Assembly: GCA_947313855.1 (NCBI GenBank)
Contig: CAMZNS010000033.1
Coordinates: 1 to 12,276 of the forward strand
Length of the DNA: 12,276 nt
DNA from: an uncultured Deferribacteraceae bacterium
Lineage (GTDB): Bacteria; Chrysiogenota; Deferribacteres; CAMZNJ01
Reading direction: 5' to 3'
Positions 6,946 to 12,276 of this stretch are shown piece by piece. The notes under the pieces are model-generated. The model was not told the origin of the DNA, searched no databases, and worked only from the letters and a program-made list of their open reading frames with translations. Both the position numbers and the translations under genes were made by a program. Each line of letters begins with the position of its first letter. Position 1 is the stretch's first letter.

Positions 6946-7137
6946 TGTCTAAGGTGTACTTGATATTTACTTTTAAAACATCACAAAGAGAACTACACAA
7001 AATAAGAATTTTCCAAACAACAACATACCCAAAACAAACACAAAAATAGAAACTTTTTACACAATTTGACCGCGCACAAACACAGATAAACGCTCAAACA
7101 TTTTTACAAAATTAACAAAAACCAATAGGTGTACCTT

Positions 7138-7383
7138 ATGAAAATTCTCCTCTTCTCAAAACCAGACTGCGAACCATGTGCCCATGTTATGGCTTGGTTT
7201 GCTGACAACAATACCAACTACGACAAAATCGATGCCTACGAAAGCCCTGAACTTGCAGGCAAATATATGGTCCGTATACTGCCAACCATCGTTCTGATCG
7301 ACGATAACGGTGAAGTTGTTGACCACCTCACAGGCTACAAACCGGAACAACTCGCAACGATTGCACCCCGTGTTAACTCGTAA
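7138..7383 (+). CDS. nrdH: NrdH-like glutaredoxin/thioredoxin-fold redoxin
   Basis: The protein has 81 residues, the normal size for NrdH. It begins with strand MKILLFSK and has redox motif C11-E-P-C14 and cis-proline segment RILPTIVLID, then a C-terminal Gly-Tyr-Lys-Pro segment; this is a thioredoxin fold. NrdH reduces the C-terminal cysteine pair of NrdE after each catalytic cycle. As first gene of the nrd operon, its role is supported by context. The active site CEPC differs from the common NrdH CVQC/CMQC, so a generic thioredoxin-like donor is an alternative. Start: AGGTG (7127-7131) lies 6 nt before ATG 7138; an in-frame GTG at 7129 overlaps that site and is less likely. Confidence 0.82.
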   Translation: MKILLFSKPDCEPCAHVMAWFADNNTNYDKIDAYESPELAGKYMVRILPTIVLIDDNGEVVDHLTGYKPEQLATIAPRVNS

Positions 7384-7452
7384 CACCCTGAATACCCTGC
7401 TGTTTTACTGGGAAGCTGCTTTGCTAGGAGACCACTTTACTAGGAGAATATC

Positions 7453-7887
7453 ATGTTGCATATTGTGTATGAATCCCGCACAGGACAGGTGAAACGTTTT
7501 GTGGACAAGGTGGAATTTGCCTTTGTTCGCCTCAAATCCCCCGAAATACCGCCGAACGCCCTTGTTTTTCATCGCATCAGTAGTACCAACATACCCAACA
7601 TCGATGAACCATTTCACATGCTCACATACACCGACGGATTCGGTGTTGTGCCTCAAATTACGGAAAAATTTCTGGAGCAGGGGAGCAATGGGCAGAATAT
7701 CTTGTCCATCGGAAGCAGTGGCAACAAAAACTGGGGCATGCATCAGTATGGTCGTGCCGCCGATATTATCGCCAAAGCGTGGGATGCTCAACTCTCGCTC
7801 AAATGGGAGCTGGCTGGAACCATTAACGACGTGGTTACTTTCATGAAGTACCTACATGGGCTCGAAAATGAAAGCCGATTCGTCTAG
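7453..7887 (+). CDS. nrdI: NrdI flavodoxin-like protein, class Ib RNR activator
   Basis: The protein has 144 residues, typical for the family. The N-terminal strand MLHIVYES leads into an FMN phosphate loop (SRTGQVKRFV; TGNTxRF is common elsewhere). The middle has YTDGFGVVP, and the hallmark GSSGNKNWG is followed by a helix (AADIIAKAW). NrdI-FMN supplies the oxidant that assembles the Mn(III)2-tyrosyl radical in NrdF. AGGAG at 7442-7446 lies 6 nt before the ATG. A second CTAGGAG occurs at 7424-7430, 16 bp upstream. It is 69 bp after nrdH; the stop codon lies inside the first of three GTCTAG repeats. Confidence 0.92.
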   Translation: MLHIVYESRTGQVKRFVDKVEFAFVRLKSPEIPPNALVFHRISSTNIPNIDEPFHMLTYTDGFGVVPQITEKFLEQGSNGQNILSIGSSGNKNWGMHQYGRAADIIAKAWDAQLSLKWELAGTINDVVTFMKYLHGLENESRFV

Positions 7888-7932
7888 ACAAGTCTAGACT
7901 CGTCTAGCCCCCTGCAGTACCCTGACGGCTAG
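7882..7932 (+). repeat. 10-bp phased GTCTAG repeats overlapping a 6-bp stem-loop
   Basis: GTCTAGAC (7882-7889 and 7892-7899) and GTCTAG (7902-7907) recur every 10 bp. The 8-bp form is a perfect palindrome. CTAGCC (7904-7909) is complementary to GGCTAG (7927-7932) across a 17-nt loop. There is no T tract, so it is not a standard terminator. A processing, operator or attenuation role within the operon is possible. Confidence 0.6.
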
Positions 7933-7970
7933 CACTAACAATTACGCTAACGAAAAACGTTACCTACGAC

Positions 7971-8018
7971 AACGATTACAACAACGATTACAACAACGAC
8001 AACAACAACGACAACAAC
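7971..8018 (+). repeat. 12-bp tandem repeat in the nrdI-nrdE gap
   Basis: There are exactly four units: AACGATTACAAC twice, then AACGACAACAAC twice. The tract ends just before ATGAAGGGGAGG. It lies in the 206-bp gap before nrdE and is almost free of G, so the mRNA should be unstructured there. Apart from this, the phased repeats and a possible 20-codon ORF (8021-8083), I see nothing else in the gap. Confidence 0.88.
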
Positions 8019-8093
8019 GCATGAAGGGGAGGTGGTGCATAATCTGTGCGTGCCTACTATTTCCTGTCACTTCGTGCACCTAAGGAGACAGGG

Positions 8094-10184
8094 ATGCTAG
8101 CAAGCCCGTGGATCGCACTCAACAACCAAATAACGCTACACAAAGGTGACGGCTCCCTCGATGTGGAGAAGGACAAGGACGCTGTTCGTTCCTACTTTGT
8201 CAGCCACGTTAACCCAAACATGATGGTGTTCCCCACCCTCGCCGAAAAGATACACTACTTTGTGGACGAAGACTACTACATCGACTTCTTCAAAATGTAC
8301 AGTGAAGACGACTTGATAGGCGTGTTTGAGGCTGCCTATCGGCGAAACTTCCGCTTCGGATCGTACATGAGTGCCTACAAATTCTACAACGATTACGCAC
8401 TGAAAACCGATGATGGCTCTCAATACCTTGAGCGGTACGAAGACCGCATCGCATCATGTGCACTCTACCTCGCACAGGGCAGTGTGGATTCAGCTCATCT
8501 GTTTGTGAGCGTTATGATTAGCCAAGAATACCAACCTGCAACTCCCACATTCCTAAACGCTGGGCGAAAACGTTCTGGCGAACTCGTCAGCTGTTTCATG
8601 GATGAGGTTGACGACTCACTGCAGGCAATCTCCCGTGCACAGGAGTACGCTGCTTATCTGTCGTCCATCGGTGGTGGCGTTGCGTTTAACCTGTCGAAAC
8701 TTCGTGCACGTGGCGAGCCTATCAAGGGGATTGAGGATCGCTCTAGCGGTGTTTTGCCCGTAATGAAGATGTTCGAAAATGTGTTCTCGTACGCAAACCA
8801 ACTCGGTCAACGACCCGGTGCTGGTGCTGTGTACCTCAATATTTTCCACTGGGACATTGAAGAGTTCCTGGACTCCAAAAAGGTGAATGCCGATGAAGCT
8901 ATCCGCATCAAAACCCTCTCCTTGGGCGTTGTTGTCCCCTCCAAGTTCATGGATCTCTGTGCATCCGGTGGCGATGTGCTCATCTTCTCCCCCTACACCG
9001 TCTTCAAAGAGTACGGCATCTACCTCGACGAAATGAACATGGACGAAATGTACGACACCCTTGCCAACAACCCCAAAGTGAAGAAACGTACTATTCAAGG
9101 ACGTCAACTGCTGGTGAAAATCGCCCAAACGCAAAAAGAGAGTGGCTACCCCTACATGATATTCATCGACAACGCCAACAACCAACACCCACTCGCTGGC
9201 ATCGGCAAAATCAAATTCTCCAACCTCTGCACAGAAATTATGCAACTATCCGAAGTGAGCCATATTCAATACGGCGACCCCATCAAAATCAAACGGGGCA
9301 TCTCGTGCAACCTCGGATCACTAAACATCGCCACCGTTATGGACAACAAATCACTGGAAAACGCCGTGTACGTCGCAACAGTCATGCTCACCGCCGTCAC
9401 AAACATGACCAACATTGAACACGCCCCCTCCATACAAAAAGCAAACGACGAACTCCACAGCATCGGACTCGGTGCCATGAACCTACACGGATACTTAGCC
9501 AAAAACCACATCATGTACGAAAGCAACCAAGCACGAGACTTCGCTAACGTGTTCTTCATGATGATGAACTACTACTCCATCAAAGCCTCCATGGCGGTGG
9601 CAAAGTCGTTTGGCAAGGCATTCAAAGACTTCCACAAGTCCGACTACGCATCAGGGGAGTATTTCCGCAAATACACGCAACACAACATCCAACCCGAATA
9701 CGACAACGTTGCCAAACTCTTCCAAGGGATGAACATCCCAACACGGAACGACTGGGAAACACTCGCCCAACAGGTGCAACAACACGGACTCTACCACGCA
9801 TACCGACTCACCATCGCACCAAACCAATCAACATCCTACGTCATGAACGCAACAGCATCTGTCATGCCCATCACAAGCGTTATCGAAACACGAGAGTACG
9901 GCAACAGCCAAACATTCTACCCCATGCCATACCTCAACGACTCAACCTTCTTCTACTACAAATCCGCCTACGACATGGATCAAAACAAGGTCATGAAACT
10001 CATGTCCATCATACAACAACATGTCGACCAAGGTATCTCCACAATACTGCACATCAGAGGCGAAACCGATACACGTAGCATCGCAAAACACTTCATCGTT
10101 GCACACAAACTAGGACTCAAATCCCTGTACTACACCCGAACCAAAAAATCGCAAATTGATGACTGCATCGGCTGCGAAGCATAA
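8094..10184 (+). CDS. nrdE: Class Ib ribonucleoside-diphosphate reductase, catalytic subunit NrdE
   Basis: The protein has 696 residues, close to the family norm. It reduces ribonucleoside diphosphates to deoxyribonucleotides using the NrdF radical. Visible features are the active-site pair C167 (ELVSC) and a downstream Cys in ISCNLGSLN; catalytic N377-L-C379-T-E381; the tyrosine pair Y679-Y680 for radical transfer; and the C-terminal C691-I-G-C694 redox pair. No ATP-cone precedes it, as usual for class Ib. The phosphate-binding loop reads P576-N-Q-S579-T-S, unlike the common PTGSIS. Start: AAGGAG (8082-8087) is 6 nt before ATG 8094. An in-frame GTG at 8046 would add 16 residues and has GGAGG 13 nt upstream, so it is less likely. 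Composition becomes markedly more A/C-rich after about 9050. Confidence 0.97.
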   Translation: MLASPWIALNNQITLHKGDGSLDVEKDKDAVRSYFVSHVNPNMMVFPTLAEKIHYFVDEDYYIDFFKMYSEDDLIGVFEAAYRRNFRFGSYMSAYKFYNDYALKTDDGSQYLERYEDRIASCALYLAQGSVDSAHLFVSVMISQEYQPATPTFLNAGRKRSGELVSCFMDEVDDSLQAISRAQEYAAYLSSIGGGVAFNLSKLRARGEPIKGIEDRSSGVLPVMKMFENVFSYANQLGQRPGAGAVYLNIFHWDIEEFLDSKKVNADEAIRIKTLSLGVVVPSKFMDLCASGGDVLIFSPYTVFKEYGIYLDEMNMDEMYDTLANNPKVKKRTIQGRQLLVKIAQTQKESGYPYMIFIDNANNQHPLAGIGKIKFSNLCTEIMQLSEVSHIQYGDPIKIKRGISCNLGSLNIATVMDNKSLENAVYVATVMLTAVTNMTNIEHAPSIQKANDELHSIGLGAMNLHGYLAKNHIMYESNQARDFANVFFMMMNYYSIKASMAVAKSFGKAFKDFHKSDYASGEYFRKYTQHNIQPEYDNVAKLFQGMNIPTRNDWETLAQQVQQHGLYHAYRLTIAPNQSTSYVMNATASVMPITSVIETREYGNSQTFYPMPYLNDSTFFYYKSAYDMDQNKVMKLMSIIQQHVDQGISTILHIRGETDTRSIAKHFIVAHKLGLKSLYYTRTKKSQIDDCIGCEA

Positions 10185-10246
10185 ATAATAAACATACGCA
10201 AAACATCAAAATACGCGTACCATAGACGGAAATACGGAGAGCTACC

Positions 10247-11245
10247 ATGGCAACAACAAGCAAAATCTACGCCGCTGTTAACTGGAATACACCCGAAAAC
10301 GACTACGCACTCGTCTTCTGGGAACAAAACCTCAAACAGTTCTGGATAGATACCGAATACATACCCTCCAACGATATTCAGTCGTACAAAAACCTCTCGC
10401 CAGAGATGCGTGAAGCTTACAACTATGTCCTCGGTGGACTAACACTGCTCGATACACTGCAAAGCACCACCGGAATGCCAAAACTCATCGACCATGTTGG
10501 CTCACTACAAAACAAAACAGTACTCGCGTTCATGTCCATGATGGAGGGGATACACGCCAAATCGTACTCAACAATCTTCACCACCGTCGCAACCATGGAC
10601 ACAATCGACGAAGTCTTCGCTTGGATAGAGCAAAACCCGCAACTGCAATACAAAAGTAGCGTCATCGACTCCTACTACCGTGCCCTTGACAAAAACAATG
10701 TGGACGACCTCGACATCTACATGGCAATGGTGGCATCCATCCTACTGGAATCGTTCCTCTTCTACAGCGGATTCTTCCTACCACTCTACCTCGCTGGACA
10801 CGGCGAAATGGTGGCAAGTGGAGACATCATCAAAAAAATACTGCAAGACGAAAACGTACACGGACTATTCGTCGGACTACTAGCACAAGAACAGTACGCA
10901 AAACTCTCCGAAAACAACAAAACCCTCGCCGATAACAAAACACACAACCTGCTAATGCAACTCATGGACAACGAAATCACCTACACAAACGAAATCTACG
11001 CACCAATAAAACTGGAACACGAAGTACGCGAATTCCTCAAATACAACGCCAACAAAGCACTGCAAAACATGGGTCGCAAAGAGATGTACTCCAATGTGGA
11101 GATGAACCCCATTGTGCTCAATGGACTCTCAACCGAAACAACACAGCACGACTTCTTCTCCAAAAAATCCACCAACTACGAAGTGGCTGTAGCCGTAACA
11201 CACCTGCAAGACGAAGACTTTGACGTGGACATTGACAGCATCTAA
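10247..11245 (+). CDS. nrdF: Class Ib ribonucleoside-diphosphate reductase, radical subunit NrdF
   Basis: The protein has 332 residues. It houses the dimetal site that makes the tyrosyl radical used by NrdE. By pattern, ligands are D69 (TLLDTLQ), E100 and H103 (MEGIHAKSY), E168 (LLESFLFYSG), E202 and H205 (QDENVHG), with radical tyrosine Y107; all are present. NWN near the N-terminus and HDFFSKKSTNY, followed by an acidic tail, are also family traits, the tail carrying the NrdE docking region. GGAGA (10236-10240) is 6 nt before the ATG. It is 62 bp after nrdE and ends the operon. Codon use is strongly A/C-biased, like the 3' part of nrdE. Confidence 0.97.
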   Translation: MATTSKIYAAVNWNTPENDYALVFWEQNLKQFWIDTEYIPSNDIQSYKNLSPEMREAYNYVLGGLTLLDTLQSTTGMPKLIDHVGSLQNKTVLAFMSMMEGIHAKSYSTIFTTVATMDTIDEVFAWIEQNPQLQYKSSVIDSYYRALDKNNVDDLDIYMAMVASILLESFLFYSGFFLPLYLAGHGEMVASGDIIKKILQDENVHGLFVGLLAQEQYAKLSENNKTLADNKTHNLLMQLMDNEITYTNEIYAPIKLEHEVREFLKYNANKALQNMGRKEMYSNVEMNPIVLNGLSTETTQHDFFSKKSTNYEVAVAVTHLQDEDFDVDIDSI

Positions 11246-11289
11246 AGCAACCACGAGCTTTCACCGATAACAGCGTTCCCCGTACTGCT

Positions 11290-11331
11290 GTGCGGGCAAT
11301 GTGCGGCAATGTGCGGCAATGTGCGGGCAAT
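11290..11331. repeat. 10/11-bp tandem repeat downstream of nrdF
   Basis: Four GTGCGGCAAT-type units are seen, the first and last with an extra G (GTGCGGGCAAT). The 187-bp gap also has three CTAG sites within 11346-11363 and a repeat of AAAACCATAGG just before the PAP2 start. I see no clear terminator or promoter in it. Confidence 0.85.
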
Positions 11332-11432
11332 CGGCTACTGGTGCGAACTAGCTAGCTACCTAGAACCGAACAGAAAACTACAATGCAACAACATGACTAC
11401 ACAACCATAGGCTAAAACCATAGGATAAAACC

Positions 11433-12272
11433 ATGCTTCGAACATACGTGCCCATCGTCACCCTGCTCACGACTCTGCTCACGACTCTGCTCATAACTCT
11501 GCCAACAACGTCCTTTGCGTCTGAGTCAAGCCAGTCAAGCCAATCGAGCCAATCAAGCCAATCAAGCCAGCCCCCCGTATGGTCTGTGTCCCCTGCCCCC
11601 CTACAGTACACCGCCCTCACACTTGGTCTCGTTGGCACCGCCCTCGTTATCACTCGCCCAGAGCCGTTGTTCCACACAACATACTCCCCACGGATAGACG
11701 AACGCATTACGTTCACCGTATCACCAACCGTTTACGCCCTTGGCGACAAGGGTGCACAGGGGATGCTCCTCGTGCCCTACCTGTACTACTTGGGTGCTCG
11801 ACCTGCTGATGCCCTTGCGAAATCGTATGTGTACACCGAGTCCCTGCTTCTGATGCACGGCGTTACCACCATCGGCAAGTACACCTTCGGTCGACAGCGT
11901 CCTGAGGGTGGTAACCGCCTCTCCTTCCCCAGCGGACACAGTGCACAAACGTTTATGGTTGCTTCGTGGTTCGGCACCGACCTTTATCGCACCCATCAGG
12001 AATCGCCCCTGCGGTATGCCTACGCTGGTGCCCCATACCTGTTTGCAGGGTTTGTTGGCGTTACGCGTATCGGTGGCGACAAGCACTACTTCACCGACGT
12101 TGTTGCTGGTGCTCTCCTAGGCGGTGCCATCGGTTATGCCATGTACAACTACCACTTCGATGCCAACGGCAACCTACGGCAACGGCAACACAATGCTCTA
12201 CGCCCCACCCTATCGTTTGTGCCCGATGTTGTGGGGGACAGGTACACGCTCATCGCCACCTTCCGATTCTAG
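11433..12272 (+). CDS. Exported PAP2-family (type 2 phosphatidic acid) phosphatase
   Basis: The protein has 279 residues. A hydrophobic signal segment (MLRTYVPIVTLLTT onward) ends near TTSFA (about residue 29), followed by a Ser/Gln repeat (32-46). All three phosphatase motifs are present: K149-x6-R156-P157; P166-S-G-H169; and R212-x5-H218-x3-D222, where H218 forms the phospho-enzyme and H169 is the acid. Hydrophobic stretches lie between motifs. Members dephosphorylate lipid phosphates such as undecaprenyl pyrophosphate, phosphatidate or lipid A; the substrate cannot be told here. The C-terminus (LIATFRF) ends in Phe with alternating residues, like an outer-membrane strand, which is unusual if real. 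AGGA at 11422-11425 is 7 nt before the ATG. It lies 187 bp after nrdF and is probably a separate unit, with G/T-richer codon use. Confidence 0.9.
   Translation: MLRTYVPIVTLLTTLLTTLLITLPTTSFASESSQSSQSSQSSQSSQPPVWSVSPAPLQYTALTLGLVGTALVITRPEPLFHTTYSPRIDERITFTVSPTVYALGDKGAQGMLLVPYLYYLGARPADALAKSYVYTESLLLMHGVTTIGKYTFGRQRPEGGNRLSFPSGHSAQTFMVASWFGTDLYRTHQESPLRYAYAGAPYLFAGFVGVTRIGGDKHYFTDVVAGALLGGAIGYAMYNYHFDANGNLRQRQHNALRPTLSFVPDVVGDRYTLIATFRF
11463..11498 (+). repeat. 12-bp tandem repeat inside the PAP2 signal peptide
   Basis: Three units of CTGCTCACGACT (the third CTGCTCATAACT) encode LLTT in the hydrophobic core of the signal peptide. Each unit gained or lost would change h-region length by four residues. 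Confidence 0.85.
11526..11570 (+). repeat. 9-bp tandem repeat (Ser-Ser-Gln) in the PAP2 gene
   Basis: Five units of TCAAGCCAA type encode SSQ immediately after the predicted signal cleavage point, giving a flexible spacer on the exported side. Confidence 0.92.
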
Positions 12273-12276
12273 GTGC

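Larger units (their letters stand above)
6598..7137. other. AT-rich gene-free spacer between tRNA-Ala and the nrd operon
   Basis: This 540-bp stretch is AT-richer than its surroundings. It holds the tRNA promoter, the 20-bp repeats and palindromes at 6873-6912, the nrd promoter at 6917-6945 and a leader of about 185 nt before nrdH. Open frames of 63 codons (+, 6753-6944) and 104 codons (-, 6686-7000) lack ribosome sites and recognisable content, so I do not call them genes. Confidence 0.6.

Noticed and set aside
6686-7000. 104-codon minus-strand frame and the 63-codon plus-strand frame at 6753-6944
   Set aside because: No ribosome sites or recognisable protein features, and they overlap the probable nrd promoter and operator.
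6950-7137. NrdR box or known riboswitch before nrdH
   Set aside because: I found no pair of NrdR-like boxes with the usual spacing, and the leader has no convincing conserved RNA structure.
6525-7137. Integrated element using the tRNA-Ala as attachment site
   Set aside because: No integrase, no duplicated tRNA end and no other mobile-element gene is visible in the window.
7904-7932. Intrinsic terminator after nrdI
   Set aside because: The stem is only 6 bp with a 17-nt loop and no T tract, and the operon continues into nrdE.
8616-9245. 209-codon minus-strand frame inside nrdE
   Set aside because: Shadow of the well-supported NrdE coding sequence.
11246-11432. Terminator after nrdF
   Set aside because: No GC-rich stem followed by Ts is visible; the repeats do not form an obvious hairpin.

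Overview
The window suggests a diderm, motile bacterium. Evidence is an OmpA-type peptidoglycan-binding protein, a chemotaxis histidine kinase, and a secreted PAP2 phosphatase that ends in a beta-strand-like tail with a terminal Phe. The SwrB-like coiled-coil/HTH protein near cheA would fit a spirochaete, but this placement is inference and weak. All protein genes lie on the + strand; the only confident minus-strand gene is a tRNA.

Region 1 (1-6245) starts inside a CheA kinase fused to a C-terminal receiver domain. Five closely packed genes follow: a small membrane-anchored protein, an OmpA-like protein, a C-terminally anchored protein with a possible degenerate nuclease-like fold, an unrecognised repeat-bearing protein with a faint PilZ-like tail, and an SwrB-like membrane/coiled-coil/HTH protein. 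Overlaps and short gaps suggest one operon, plausibly joining chemosensory signalling to the envelope or motility machinery; that link is inference.

Region 2 (6246-7137) is non-coding apart from a minus-strand tRNA-Ala(UGC). It holds an array of about six 39-bp repeats directly after the upstream operon, a promoter-like pair for the tRNA, and a good promoter preceded by two 20-bp repeats carrying palindromes. That promoter should drive the next operon.

Region 3 (7138-11245) is a complete class Ib ribonucleotide reductase operon, nrdH-nrdI-nrdE-nrdF: the redoxin donor, the flavodoxin that activates the metal site, the catalytic subunit and the radical subunit. All key residues looked for in NrdE and NrdF are present. 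The nrdI-nrdE gap contains phased GTCTAG repeats, a stem-loop and 12-bp repeats.

Region 4 (11246-12276) has a repeat-bearing gap and an exported PAP2 phosphatase.

The most striking overall feature is the density of short tandem repeats. At least nine tracts with units of 6-21 bp, all multiples of three, lie inside five of the ten protein genes, and four non-coding gaps carry arrays of other unit lengths. Composition also shifts from G/T-richer to A/C-rich on the + strand, including inside nrdE.
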